From positions 7,936,001 to 8,000,000 of the forward strand of contig NC_089390.1 in the NCBI RefSeq assembly GCF_003171515.1: a stretch of DNA of 64,000 nucleotides. The letters are read 5' to 3'. Shown here piece after piece: positions 34,617 through 47,086 of the stretch; the first letter of the stretch is position 1; the number at the start of each line of letters is the position of its first letter. The notes beneath the pieces were generated by a model that did no database searches, was not told the DNA's origin, and worked only from the letters and a program-made list of their open reading frames with translations. Origin of the DNA: Pyrenophora tritici-repentis. Taxonomy: Eukaryota > Ascomycota > Dothideomycetes > Pleosporales > Pleosporaceae. Made by a program: the position numbers and the translations under genes.

Positions 34617-35802
34617 TCAAACAAGACCGTCGTACAGAGATAAGGCCGATACGATAGTCTCGTCGCGCTTGGAGCCCTCCTTGAACTCGGCCATGTCTAA
34701 GCTGCCGTTCTCGTCCTTGTCCATCATCCGGAAGATCTTCTTGACGCGCTTCTCGGGCGTGTCTTCGTCCTCTGGGAGCTTAACCATGGAGCCGACCTAT
34801 ACGTGTCAGACAATATTTCTCGCTCGTGTGCCACGTCGCATACCATTTTGTAGATGGCTTCTACGATTGCCAACATTTCCTCGTAGCTGATTTTGCCGTC
34901 GCCGTCGATATCGTACAGCTGGAAGGCCCAATCGAGCTTGTCTTCCATCTTGCCTCGGCTCGTGACGCTTAGTGCGCAGATGAACTCTTTAAAGTCGATT
35001 GTGCCTGATTTGTCTGCATCGAATACGTTGAAGACGTAATCTGCAAATGATGACGGGTCGCCGAATGGGAAGAATTGCTTGTAGATCTTCTGGAACTCTT
35101 CCTTGGTGAGCATGCCTGAGGGACAATCCTTCAGGAAGCCTAGATGTACTCAGTCACAAGCTGGCTAACTTTGCCCAATCTATGCGCACCTTTGTACCAT
35201 TGCTGTAGCTCTTTCTTGTCGAAGTGTGTCGCTTTCTGGAGGTCGGCCAGCTCCTGCTGGGACAGTTTACTCTGGCTATAGTATCGCACCGTCAGCTGGT
35301 GATTCTGTACTTCCAAACAAGCTATGCCGCAGCGCAACCCCAGCTCCTTTTCGAAACCACGTGTAGCATTCGCCAGGGCAACCTTGCGTATGTCGGTGTA
35401 GTGCGCGTATCCAGACTCATCATGGCTGGGTACTTGGGTGTGATGGCGGCGCGCAAAGTTGAGAGGCGGATGGTCATGTTCGAGTAGCGGTATCCCGCCC
35501 GTGTGCAGAGGCAGGTGAGGTGAGGGGGATTTGCGCGCATGCTTCTCATCGTCGCTACGGGGATCGAGTCGTGGTTGCATGTCTGTACGTGTTGCGGTCG
35601 AAAGCGGGTGCGGATGGGCGGTATATGCGCTTTCTGTATGCAATGCATTGCGAGGTCCGGCCGCCCAGCCAGCGTATGATATTCACGTATACTTTGACTT
35701 GTCGTGAGGGAAGAGCACCACTCGTGCTCCAAACTTCAGACGGAAGGCGGCATGGCCCCGCATAATAAAAGAGGAAGGAGAAGGAACTTACGATTTACCC
35801 AT
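34617..35802 (-). CDS. NCS1: Neuronal calcium sensor 1 / frequenin homologue (Ncs1)
   Basis: Myristoylated EF-hand calcium sensor; yeast Frq1 activates PI4-kinase Pik1. Exons 35802-35792 (11 nt), 35275-35190, 35139-34844 and 34796-34617 give exactly 190 aa, the standard length. [13 protein letters not shown] carries the N-myristoylation Gly2. EF-hands appear as a degenerate first loop ([13 protein letters not shown]), then [26 protein letters not shown] and [13 protein letters not shown]; the tail ends SLYDGLV. The first intron is 516 nt, very long for this window, and follows an exon of only 11 nt; the open frame inside it is not coding. Confidence 0.96.
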
Positions 35803-36368
35803 GGCTTCGAGATGTGCGAAATATGGTGAGTGAGTAAGTAGGACGGGGGCGCGCAGGAATATACAACGAGGAAGAGCGCAAGGCAGTGGGATGTGGGTGG
35901 GCGGAGCAGCAGTCAAAGTACGGTAGCTGACCGTGGTGGCGGACCAATTGAAGACGTGGGGTCGACTTTTGCTGCGAACGGGGGCGCGGCAGTCTAGGAA
36001 CAGGCAAACCGCTGCTTCTGTGCGAACGAAACCAGACCAGGACCTGGGCTTTGCGAGAGAGTAGGGTAGGGGGTGTGCATGTGAAGGATATACAGTACAA
36101 GCTTGCAACTAGGGACGAGACGGCGTTTCAGGCTTGATGCTGCTGCCCGTCGTGACAGCTCCATCCGTTCTAGACGACACACATGGCCGTGTTCGTCATG
36201 GCCCGCTTTCTCATGCGCCTTTGGCGGGCAACCCCGCGACTCTAGTCAGTAGAGCGCCAATGCGCGCATGTGCATCATCTTCATCACGTGCATGCGCGTC
36301 TTCAATCAATGCTTGATCTTCTCATATGTCACTGCCTTCACACTCCACCACGCCATCCCCCACCCGAG
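35803..36368. promoter_or_regulatory. Shared divergent promoter region NCS1 / MED4
   Basis: 566 bp between divergent start codons; no coding sequence is supported. Confidence 0.45.
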
Positions 36369-37274
36369 ATGGATGACGTGCTCAACACACAGTTTGCACG
36401 CGTTGAAAAGGCCCTGACCACGCTAGTCGATTCCATCGCTGCTTACAACCCAGCCCCACAGGCCGCCATCGATCTCTTCACCGCCGACGACGAACTGAGT
36501 GAAGGGCTGGACCAGCGTATGCCATCATGTGTGTCGACTACCAACGCCAGCTGACACGTTGCAGTTGCCAAACACCAAGCAAACCATGTTCGCATTCAGC
36601 TCCTACGCGCCGAAGCCGATGCACTTGAAGAGCAGCTCAAAAATTCAGTCAAGAAACTCGCAGAACTGCGACATGACCTCTTCAACACCCCAGTGACCAC
36701 GTTCCCCCAAGACTCGCGCGCCGTTCCCTTTGATGAGCTGCTGCAATACGCGACCAACATCTCCCGATACACTGTACCGCCAACTTACCGCGAGCCTGTT
36801 CCTGTACCGGACAAGGACAAGGAAGAGGAAGACGTAGCTTCAAGCAGTCTTCCCACCAACGGTTTGAACACGCCTGCCATCGTACCAGAGACCACAGATC
36901 CGGCAAACGATGGCCTTCAGGCCCAAAAAGAGGGCGGAGATGCCGATGCCCCCGCGCCTGAAGTCACCCCCGAAGAAGAGGAGTGGCTAAAGAAGCTCAA
37001 GGCTAGCAACTTGCCATGGTACCCTTGGCCGAACAACGACAGGATTCGCGCCGGCAACCTATACAGTCTGCAGTACTGGCGCGAGAAGGGCAAGGATCTG
37101 GATACCTTCAACATACCAGCGTATATGGAGGAGGAAAGGTTGAAGGCATTGGGTCAGAATGTCGAGTCGAAAGCTTCACCTGCCAAGGAACCCGAGGAAC
37201 ATCGTGACCGGGGCGCTCCAAGACCAGCAATCAAGCTTGGTGTGTTTACCGGTCTTGATGATATGGAGGACTAA
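36369..37274 (+). CDS. MED4: Mediator complex subunit 4 (MED4)
   Basis: Middle-module subunit of the RNA polymerase II Mediator. Exons 36369-36516 and 36565-37274 give 285 aa. A helical N-terminal region (about residues 1-90, with LAKHQANHVRIQLLRAEADA forming a coiled coil) is followed by the family motif LLQYATNISRYTVPP, an acidic low-complexity linker, and a C-terminal block with LKASNLPWYPWPNNDRIRAG. The intron is 48 nt. Confidence 0.92.
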
Positions 37275-37610
37275 ATGACACAATGAATGATTGGTCCCAT
37301 TCTGCCATCAGTAGGCCTTCCTGCGCGTAGACTGTGAATTCGACTCGCGGAGACATTGACCCGCATATGTAGCAGATACAATTATCCTCAAATTCTTGAA
37401 AAGAAATAATCTCCGTGAAATACTCCAGAGACTCACCTGTCCAAGTCCACCTTCTGGTCGTAATTGACCAAGCAAGGTTGCTGCTGGACCCTGAAAGCTT
37501 AGGCCATACAGGGTTAGCGCCTAAATTTTCTTGAATACCGTGCTTCACTTTGCTCAAACCTCTACGCGACTGCCAACTCCAACATACGTGCCAGTACTTC
37601 AGTAAAGAAA
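37275..37610. other. Intergenic region MED4 / POL5
   Basis: 336 bp carrying the MED4 3' flank and the POL5 promoter. No gene seen. Confidence 0.5.
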
Positions 37611-40600
37611 ATGGCGAACAAGACGCGTAAACGGGAGCGCGATGTCGACCAAGCCGAAAAGGTAGACGAGGCACCCGCAAAACGGCATAGACCATCCATT
37701 CAAGACAAGGTCAAGCTCTCAAAGCTGTACGCAGACCTGGCTGCAGAAGATGACGACGTTCGTCTTGAAGCCGCCAAGCAAATCATTGTAAAATTTTCGC
37801 CTGAGAGCGAGCCGGCCGCCAAAGATGTGGAAGAAGCCTTGGTACGGTTGATAAAAGGTCTCTGCAGTCAACGCAAAGCCGCTAGAGTTGGATTCTCGCT
37901 CACGCTCACCGAGTTGTTACGGCAAATTTTCGGGGATACGTCACACAAGATCCAACATCTGGAACTCGATGTCGCATCTGTTATCAAAATGGTAGAGGAG
38001 AAGACCAAGGCCAAGGGCAATGTACCTGGAAAGGTAAGACACATGGCGCGCAATACACGCACTTGCATTGCTAACGACCATAGGAAAAACGAGACCACAC
38101 AATTGGGAAGCTTTTCGGATTCAAGGCCATTATGCAATCATCCATAGTCGTTGAGCCCGAGCTTTCATTGGATTGCTGGAACAAGCTACTGGATCAAGTA
38201 TATCGCATGGCGCGCGACATCCCTTGGCTACGCGAAGAATGCGGCATGGTACTTGTCGAAGCAGTGAGAAGCCTCAAAGGCCAGCCAAAGTACCAGAAAT
38301 GTGCAGAGGAAGTACTTGAGCGTTTGAACGCGTTCAAGCTCGTTTCTACGCCTGAAGGTGTAGCTGTATGGCTTACCGTCCAAGCGAGTTACCCAGACTC
38401 ACTCCCAGAAGGCGTTTGGCACCGCAAAGATCCTCTGGCGAAAAAAGAACGTTCCCGATTAGCCAAGATTTTGAAGGAGGATTTCAACAAGGGCGAGTCA
38501 GATGATAGCAAGGACGAAGCCACAAAGACTGGGACTACGAACCCAAACCCCCCGTTTACTTGGGACCTAGTATTTTCAGAGATTCTACGTAGGGATGAAC
38601 AGAACAAGGACGATTCCAAGAAAACAGAATTCCCTCAGTTCTGGATCGACACTGTCGACGGTGAGTTCATCATTGCAGAGTATTGGCACGAGTTCGAACG
38701 GCTGACATGAATAGGCAATCTCTTCTCTTCTTCCGCATCTCACGAACGCAAAGCCTGGGGCTTCAAACTGTTGAGTAGGATGATCGCACGTGTCCCAGAG
38801 CAGACGGTGACGGCCCTCTTCAGCCCTAACCTGATGCGCACCCTGATTAATCAGAGCAAGAAAGAAGACCGATTCCTTCACTCAGCCGCCTTGGCTGCAT
38901 TGAGTTCGGTCCAGCTTAGAGCAGAACAAGATGACGGAACGGCCGTTAGCATTTTTGTTGCTTTGACTTCAAAGCATGGCAGCATTGAATTTGATCGGAT
39001 CACCAAGACGAGAACGCTCGATCAGATTCTCGCATCAGCAGACGACAAAAGCCTGACGAAGATTGTGCGTCATCTCAGCTCATTGATCTTGCGCCCAGAA
39101 ACCGAGGAGCAGTCCGCTGCAGATAGCCGTCGCCAGGCTATCGCAGATCTTCTCCTGAATACCGTAAAGCAATATAAGCGATACGAAAAGTTCAACGAAA
39201 AAGTCTTTTTGAAAGAGGTCACTCACCGACGACAAGGCCGCGCGCCAGAAGACAGAAAATCCAACTGGCTTCGCGAGACATTGGAAACACTGGTTGAGTG
39301 TGCCTACTTTGTCCCCGCTCAAAACGCGGATACCAAGAAGATGCCCCTTCCTGCTATCAGTGATCGCAGCCGGACCATGTTTCAAGAGCGCCTCTCTTCT
39401 TGTTTGACCAAGTTGCTTGACGCCAAGCTTGGAGCGCGCTCTGATGTCGCACTCATGGTTATAGAGATGATTAGATCCAAGAGTAGCAAGTCTACAAAGT
39501 TGGAACTTGCCTTCAAGGCGGATGCATCAGTGCGGAGTACCATGGAAAAGGGATTGCAGAGCCTTGACGCGATATCCGCGAGCGTATGTGTATGTTCTCC
39601 TCGTGCTCCAGTCCATCTAACACAACATCCAGGGTTCGATCGCTGGCAACGAGCTGGCTGCGGAAGGGTTCCTGCTCCTGTACTCACTAACACTTCTGCA
39701 AGCCTACAATGGCGAAGGCGACGCTGTCATGATGCTCGATGATCTGGACGCGTCCTACAAAGCCTTTGAGGCTTCACGCAAGGTGTCGTCAAAGAAGAAG
39801 AAGACATCCACCTCGGATGGTCAGAACGCTTTCGTCGAGATAGTGCTTTCTTTCTCGGGTAATACACGTACTCTGTTCCGTCGCATAGGAGAAGAAGCGT
39901 TCTCCATCTTTGCGTCCGAGATTACTGCCGAAGGGCTGCGTTCATTGACTGAGATCTTGGACACTGAAGAGAATCTGGAAGGACAAAAGGAGCTTTTCAA
40001 CCAAGATGACGGGGATGCCGAGGAGGGCGATTCAGGCGATGATAATGAAGACGAGTCTGACGTGGAGATGATTGATAGGGAAGCGGACGATGATGATGCT
40101 TCAGCCGATTCCGATTCCAGTGAAGACGACAGCGACGGAAGCGACGACGAAGAAGACGAAGAGGATGCAGAGCTGACTCAGTTCAACAACATGTTGGCTA
40201 TGACTCTCCAGACATCAAAACCAGATGTCAATTGTGACGCGGCAGAGGACACGTCTGACGAGTCCGACATGGATGATGAGCAGATGATGGCCCTCGACCC
40301 GCACCTCAGCAAGATCTTCAAAGAGCGAAGCAAGACCACAAGCAAGAAGAAGGAACGTGAGGATGCCAAGCAGAACGTTGTACAGTTCAAATCAAGGGTT
40401 CTTGATCTACTGGCCGTATATCTGGAAAAGCAGTACTCGAATCCGCTTACTCTCCATGTCCTTCTTCCAGTACTCCGCCGAACTCGTGCAAATGCCAACA
40501 AGCAGACGGCAGACAAAGCAAGCAAGATACTCAAGACTTTCTTGGATACGCGCACGAAGCGAAAGGCGCCACTGCCCAAGCCGGAGAGGATTGAGGAAGT

Positions 40601-40859
40601 ATGGGACTTGCTGAAAGGCATACACGAGGAGGCTAAACTAGGAAACGGGGCAAAGGTTCATGCAGACGCATGTGCTTCGGCCAGTCTGCATGTTGTCAAG
40701 GTGCTCATTGGTCTGGACAAGGGTAACTATGCTGGGGTGGTAGACGTGTACGCCGAGACGCAGAAGGAGTGGTTTGCAGACAAGAAAAGCCGGTTGCAGC
40801 CAGTGCTGTTCACACAGTTCCAGAACTGGTCCCTGAATGCACGGCAGCAGGGGAAGTGA
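37611..40859 (+). CDS. POL5: Pol5 / Myb-binding protein 1A-like nucleolar protein
   Basis: Nucleolar HEAT-like protein needed for rRNA production; historically called DNA polymerase V, but a role in ribosome biogenesis is better supported. Exons 37611-38033, 38084-38660, 38715-39583 and 39633-40859 give 1031 aa. The N-terminus is basic (KTRKRERD), followed by KLSKLYADLAAEDDDVRLEA and LIKGLCSQRKAARVGFSLTL. Joining exons restores GKEKRDHTIGKLFGFKAIMQ and ASGSIAGNELAAEGFLLLYS across introns. A long Asp/Glu-rich tract (about residues 690-760) precedes the C-terminal domain. All introns are about 50 nt GT-AG. Confidence 0.92.
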
Positions 40860-41046
40860 GGGTTGGTCATGTACCGGTGGTATGAAGGAAGGGGCCCACT
40901 TTTAGTGCCCCGCGGTGGGGAGTAACCAGTAGCCCTGGTAGCCTAGCGTAGCGCCGATGTCATACCAAACATTTCAAACGCTTTAGCAAACCGTCGCGTG
41001 TAGCCATTACATTCTCCTCTTGCATCTCGCTCTGCTCCCTCCAAAG

Positions 41047-43632
41047 ATGGCTTGTACGCATGTCAACGCGCCAGGTATGTGTGTATCTCCGTATCTGCCG
41101 CAAAACGGGACATGGAACATGGGACATGCGGGCAAGGCCGCCTGCTTGGAACCTGGCCTGGAGCTATGGCATCGATATGTAGTACTAACAAGTCACAGAG
41201 CTTCATCCCCCAGGTCCGACACAGTCGGTTTACCGCGAGGACTGCACCCAGTGCTTCGACTCAATTGACGACCCCACGGGCCTCGATGTGTGCCTTTACT
41301 GCTTCAATGGAGGATGCACAAGCGACCGCGGTCACGCCCTGCTCCATGTTTCGTCTACAAACCACCCACTTGTACTCAACATCAAGCGCACGCGAAAGAG
41401 GGTCAAGCGTGATGAGCCGCCGCAGAAGATGACCAAGCTTGCCGTAGCAGCTGAAACAGAGTCCGACCGCTACGACACCACCACACAAGTCAAGTGCTAC
41501 GAATGCAACGTCGACGACGTCGACAAGAGCTCAGGGAAACTTCCTGGAATTGTCAATGCTGTTCTCAAGGCAAACACGTTCGCGACGCAGCAGGAGGTCA
41601 AGGCATGGGAGCAGGAGCTTACGGCTTGTGAACATACCCTCTGTCTGGAACAAGAAGCAGCACGGCAGATCGAGTCCCAGAAGTTGGGTCACTGCTCAGA
41701 GTGCGAGCTCAACGAGAACCTGTGGCTTTGCTTGACCTGTGGCAATCTGGGCTGTGGACGTCAGCAGTTTGGTGGCGTCGGTGGCAACTCACATGGCGTA
41801 GGACACACCAAGTCGACTGGCCATCCTGTCGCAGTCAAACTCGGCTCCCTCACTGCCGATGGCACGGCCGATATATACTGCTATGCTTGCGACGAGGAGC
41901 GTGTCGACCCAGAGCTACCGGATCACCTCGCACACTGGGGCATCAACATCAAGGATAGAGTCAAGACGGAGAAGAGTCTCACAGAGATGCAGGTGGAACA
42001 AAACTTGCGATGGGACTTTGCCATGGTGACAGAGGATGGCAAGGAGCTCCAGCCCTTGTTTGGACCAGAGTTCACAGGGCTGAAAAACCTGGGCAACAGT
42101 TGTTATCTCAACAGCACTCTACAGGCCCTATTCTCAATGCCCGAGTTCAAACAGCGCTACTATCTGCCGGACCAAGGCCCACCAGATGCAGTGCTTCCAG
42201 CTGAGGACCTGGAAACCCAGCTACGCAAGATTGCCGACGGTATCATCTCAGGTCGATATTCCAAGCCGGACACGGATGTCATCACAAACGAGTACAGCCC
42301 AGAGATCCCACACCAGCGCGGACTTGCGCCTGCCATGTTGAAGCACCTCATCGGACGAGGCCACCCTGAATTTTCTACAATGCGACAACAAGATGCATTC
42401 GAACTACTCCTACACGTGCTCAAGCTCATCTCACGCTCCCAGCACGTCGCACCTCATAAAGATCCCGTCGAGGCTTTTTGCTTTGCTATGGAGCAGCGGT
42501 TACAATGTGTCGGCTGCAAGCGCGTTCGATATAGAACGGACGAACAGGAGAATATTTCCATTCCTGTTCCCATTCGAAGAATACCAAAAGAGTCTCAGAT
42601 GGACGTCACTGATGGCAATGGCAAGAAGGAAGAGAAGGAAGAGTTTGAGCCTGTCTCGCTCAAGGAATGCTTGGATATTTTCACAGCTGAGGAGTTGGTT
42701 GAACTCACCTGCAGCGCTTGTGGCAGCAAAGATGGCTTCACAAAGAGGAGCATGTTCAAGACATTCCCGTCAGTCTTGGCTATCAATGCCAGACGATTCG
42801 AACTGGTCAATTGGGTACCCACAAAGCAGGATGTACCTGTTATAGTTGATGACGAGCCATTCTCGTTCGACGCCTACAAGTCAAAAGGCTTGAGCGAAGG
42901 CGAGGAGCTACTTCCGGATGAGATGGACACGGGGGCAGTTGGAGGTTCTTCGAACAAATGGACTCCCAATGAGGCGGCGCTGTCAATGCTCGAGGCCATG
43001 GGATTCCCAAGAGTCAGGTGTGAAAAGGCTCTACATGCGACTGGCAATGAAGATGCCGAAGCAGCATCAATGTGGTTGTTCTCACATATGGAGGACGCGG
43101 ATATCGATGAACCTGTCGATTTCAACGCTAGCTCCGGGTCTGCTACGGCCGCTACCTCGGTTATCGACCCCGAGAAGATTGACAATCTGGGTGCCATGGG
43201 ATTCAATGCTCCTCAGGCACGACAGGCTCTGAAGGAGACTGGTGGCGATATGGAGCGCGCTGTTGACTGGCTATTCAGCCACCCGGATGCACCTGGCGAC
43301 TTCGATGAAGGCGGAGACGCGGAGGCTGCTACGGAACAGACTGAAAAAGTGTTGGCTGGTAGTGATCAATTGCCGGCCAAGTTTCAACTACAGTCAATTG
43401 TGTGCCACAAGGGCAGTTCTATCCATGCTGGGTAAGTCTAGATGGCTGTTCTCCCAATACATGTAACGGTTTGCTAACTAATGGTAGACACTACGTTGCG
43501 TTTGTGCGCAAACAGCTGCCAGATGAGACAGGTGCGTCATGGGTTCTCTTCAATGACGAGAAGGTTGCCAAGGCTGCGGACGTGGAGGAAATGAAGAAGT
43601 TTGCCTATGTATATTTTTTCAGACGTTTGTAA
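41047..43632 (+). CDS. UBP14: Ubiquitin carboxyl-terminal hydrolase 14 (UBP14 / USP5 type)
   Basis: Deubiquitinase that disassembles free ubiquitin chains, keeping proteasomes clear. Exons 41047-41074 (a 28-nt first exon), 41199-43431 and 43488-43632 give 801 aa. In order: variant zinc finger (REDCTQCFDSIDD, then LDVCLYCFNGG); ZnF-UBP domain (KLGHCSECELNENLWLCLTC, NSHGVGHTKSTGHP); Cys box GLKNLGNSCYLNSTLQAL; two UBA domains (SMLEAMGFPRVRCEKAL and NLGAMGFNAPQARQAL); and the His box SIHAGHYVAFVRK, split by the last intron. The domain order is exactly that of USP5/UBP14. Confidence 0.96.
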
Positions 43633-44062
43633 GGCAGATGGTCTAGGTCGCATGTGACGAGCTAGCATGGTGGGCGCGGAGTTGTCTCGGGTCAGCATTA
43701 GCATCATGGTACGGCGAAAAGAGAGTGGTATGGAATAGAGTGGCGCGAGCTGCTACGAATAGTAAACATGGCCAAGGCGGCGATTCGATAAAAGTAGAAG
43801 TAGAAGATTCCATGTGATGGATGGACGGGTGAAGTCATGTTCTCCGGTCCAGATGCAGCGGTTCCATGTGATAAGTGTGGGGTTGCGCACGGACTTACGT
43901 CGCCAAAGTACGCTTTTGCATTACTTCAAATGCCCGTCGCCATCCATCGCCTCCGCCTACCACGACACCTACACCAACATTAACCCACTTTTACAGCCAC
44001 TGTCACCCATCAAATTTGATAGCGCGGATTCTCAAAAAACACTACACACAACCATCACCACC
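43633..44062. other. Intergenic region UBP14 / ISU1
   Basis: 430 bp with the ISU1 promoter and leader. An open frame runs through the leader into ISU1, but the first methionine with mitochondrial-presequence character is at 44063. Confidence 0.5.
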
Positions 44063-44806
44063 ATGTTCAGGAGAGTCGCAGCAGCAGTGCCCGCCCAGGC
44101 CGGAAGACTTGTCGCAACGGCCGCCAGGCCCAGCATTGCATCACCTATTCGCACAGCCGCACCTGCCATGGCAGCCGTTGGAAGGAGGCACTACCATGAG
44201 AAAGATAAGTAACCTTCATCTTGGTCGAAAACATGGACATGGTGGCGATATCGAGTAGCCCATGGGACAAGACTTGCTTGTTTGAGGACGCGCAGCTAAC
44301 ATGCATAGCACTGCTCGACCACTACAACAAGCCACGAAATGTTGGCTCCATGTCCAAGTCGGACACGGATGTTGGCACAGGACTTGTTGGCGCACCCGCA
44401 TGTGGCGACGTCATGAAGCTTCAGATCCGCGTTGACCCCAACAACAACACCATCAGCGACGTCAAGTTCAAGACTTTCGGTTGCGGCAGTGCCATTGCCA
44501 GTTCAAGTTATCTGACCGAGCTGGTCCGTGGTATGACGTTGGAGGACGCGGCGAGGATCAAGAACACGGAGATTGCAAAGGAGCTTTGCCTACCACCTGT
44601 GAAGCGTAAGTCTTCTGACGAGAGACGATTGGCAGACTTACTGACTGTACATAGTACACTGCTCCATGCTTGCTGAAGACGCCATCAAATCCGCCATTTC
44701 CAACTACTACACCAAGAACCCCAACGCACGGCAAACAGACCTCGGCGGCAAGTCTGCGCCGCTGCCAAAGGTAGAAATTGAGACTGTATCTTCTGCTACG
44801 GCCTAG
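44063..44806 (+). CDS. ISU1: Mitochondrial iron-sulfur cluster scaffold ISU1
   Basis: IscU-type scaffold on which Nfs1 and frataxin build [2Fe-2S] clusters in the matrix. Exons 44063-44204, 44312-44605 and 44655-44806 give 195 aa. The first 40 or so residues form an Arg/Ala-rich presequence (MFRRVAAAVPAQAGRLVATA). Cluster ligands are seen in GAPACGDVMKLQ (with Asp), FGCGSAIASSS and LHCSMLAEDA; LPPVK, the Hsc70-binding motif, is split by intron 2. Intron 1 begins ATAAGT and ends GCAC; only this AT-AC junction gives YHEKVLDHYNKPRN with the spacing found in IscU proteins. The alternative AG border three bases earlier would insert an extra residue (HEKALLDHY). Confidence 0.95.
44205..44311 (+). 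other. Non-canonical AT-AC intron in ISU1
   Basis: A 107-nt intron. The donor is G|ATAAGT and no GT donor in reach gives the needed phase 1. The 3' end reads GCTAACATGCATAGCAC|TG, with a branch-point-like CTAAC. AT paired with terminal AC is the known rare U2-type combination; the donor lacks the U12 consensus ATATCCTT. The call is made from protein conservation, not transcripts. Confidence 0.75.
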
Positions 44807-45264
44807 CGGAGATTGATGGCAACACCAAATTGATACCAGGGCAGTGAAAGGAAGGACTTGGGCGTTGCAGCGTTATGGCAGCCGGCTACCTGTATTAGTA
44901 GGCTAAGGAGGAATACCTAAATGTCGCAATGAAAAAAAAAGTCGAAACGAGAGGCTGCGTTCAGTGTGCCGGGATTGACTAAGAAGCTGCAGAAGCCGAT
45001 TCACTAGATGAGCTGATTGTCACGCCATGCAGGTGCCCCGAAACTGATGAAATGACTCTATTCCATCCAAGCCGAGCACTGGTATCGGCACTGTTTTCAA
45101 TTATCTTGCACTTGACTCTTTAATTTGTTGCGGTAAATCTGGTGAAGGGCGGAATGGTTACCCTTAGCTATGACGCAGTGGACCTTTTGTCGTTCGGAAC
45201 CTCGGTACTATTTGAACTTCCCAAACCCGACGCTTCACTTCCTATCTCGCACTACCAACCAGCT
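44807..45264. other. Intergenic region ISU1 / Tls1-like
   Basis: 458 bp with the ISU1 3' flank and the next promoter. No gene seen. Confidence 0.5.
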
Positions 45265-46503
45265 ATGGCGACGGTACCAGAAGATAGCTCAGCACCGGCG
45301 ATACGGTTCAAGCGCCGTAAGATTGCGCACCCAAAGCGCGCAGTCACCGAAGACGATGCGCCCACTGTCTCGATTTTGCAATCACCCGATGCCGCGACTC
45401 GGAACGAAGCGCAGTCACCACCAGCCCAGGCCAAGGACGGGGACGAGGAAGAGGAGGAGTCTGTTCTCAATTTGAAAGAGATATTGCGCAACCGGAGGCG
45501 CCCACGCGACCGCTTGAGAGAGGCGAAGCGCACAACAGAGGAGCCCAGTAGCGAGCTAGTCGGTCAGGACCATGTGCCGCGACCAGACCAGTACACCAGC
45601 CGCTTTGTCGCGCAAACAGGCCAGGTAGTAGATCAGCATGACAAGCAGATGTAAGAAGTCGCGCGAGCAAGAACACCACGTCAGTCAATGTCCAAGCAGC
45701 AGAAGCTAATCTGCTAGGTCGGAATATGTAGAAGCCCGCATGGCTGAAAAGAATTATCGCCAGTACGGCTGGCCCATACCAAAACACCTTCAGGCTACCG
45801 TAGCAGCCATTGCGCCGGACCTAAAACCCAGCTTTGCCGACACAGCCCTGAAAAAGGGCCTAGTGACTGCAGACGCCCCAGTAGACACGGAACACAGTAA
45901 TCGGTTAGCAGCCGGACAGGGCAAACTCCAGGAAGTCGACCTGGGCCCACAGGCAGCAGCTCGCTCGGAAGAAGCGTGGAAACGACTTCATAGCGGGGAA
46001 TCTGCCGAGACGCCAACATCAACAAAGCCATGGAAAAACAAGTACGGGTATGCGTGGCGTAAACCCAGGCGTAATGGCAAGACGGATGAAGATGTACGCC
46101 GTGATAAAATGGTCGAAGCCGTATTGTCAGAAGCAAAACGTATGTTATATCCCACCTCCCTTTGTCTAGTTGCCCTGCAACCTCTCAATGCGCCTACCTA
46201 ACACCCCCCGAACCAGTATCCTACTTTGACACGACTACTCCTTCCACCCTCCCCACCACCAACCCATCCTCAAACAGCATGCACAACCCCACAAACGAAG
46301 ACGCCCTAGTCGAACGATTCCGAACCGAGTATTTTGAATCCATGGAAGCAAAACACCAAATGCGTAAACCACCTGCTGCTCCCGTTAAAGGCGCGCCGCC
46401 GGTCATGGCAGGACCCAAGTTGGGCGGTAGTAAGAGTGCGAGAGCGAAGATGCATAAGGCGCAGCAGGATGAGGCTGCTGCGAAGAAGGGGAAGATTAGG
46501 TGA
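45265..46503 (+). CDS. Tls1 / Hep59 (C9orf78) family splicing-associated protein
   Basis: Spliceosome-associated protein of the Hep_59 family; fission yeast Tls1 affects splicing of shelterin transcripts, telomere length and silencing. Exons 45265-45650, 45718-46139 and 46217-46503 give 364 aa. It shows a basic N-terminus (RFKRRKIAHPKR), the acidic/LKEILRNRRRPRDRL segment, and the conserved FVAQTGQVVDQHDKQM followed by SEYVEARMAEKN. Exon 3 encodes NEDALVERFRTEYFESME and a Lys/Ala-rich C-terminus. The introns are 67 and 77 nt GT-AG. Confidence 0.82.
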
Positions 46504-47086
46504 GAGATTGTTGTGGATTTTTGTCTAATACTGTTGTTGGGTCGATTTTGCTCTTCTTTCTTTGCTCTACACTAGCCGTTCGGCTGTGTCTCTCAACGTT
46601 CCATCTTCCGCATGTTTCTGCTACATTTGAGATTGGGAATGTTCCTGTTTGTTAACCAGAAGCTTTTCTACATTTACAGTGGTGAGAGGGTAAATGATGG
46701 TCGCTTACTTCAACGCTGGGAGTGGAGGAGTATGCATGTTGAGAAGACGACTTGGTATTCTCATTAAAGGTTGAGGACAGCGGATGGAGGATTAGGGGTA
46801 TAGGGCTTGGGTTGGTAGTCAGACTGGGTTGATTGGGAAATGGAACGAAACAAGGTGGAGGTGTCTGGGTAGATGCGGTATTTGGATTGCTGTTCATAGT
46901 ATATATATATATGGCCATAATCCTACATCAACGACAAGGTCAACAAGTGAGGACTAGGCAAAAGGTTCACAACGCCAAATATCTCCACTACGCATCCTAT
47001 AACCATTACCCATCCCAATTCCCAAGAAAAATAAACCGTCACCACAAAGAACGCCCTCTAATACCTATCCCACTCGCTACTCCCTA
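46504..47086. other. Intergenic region between convergent genes
   Basis: 583 bp; contains a short AT microsatellite near 46900-46911. No gene is seen beyond a plus-strand open frame that is antisense to the acyltransferase extension. Confidence 0.5.

Noticed and set aside
35140..35643. 167-codon minus-strand frame reading through NCS1 exon 2
   Set aside because: Only its end overlaps exon 2; the rest lies in the long first intron. The canonical MGKSQSKLS start requires splicing.
44205..44308. AT-AG reading of ISU1 intron 1
   Set aside because: It would insert one residue (HEKALLDHY) into a block whose spacing is invariant in IscU proteins; AT-AC fits exactly.
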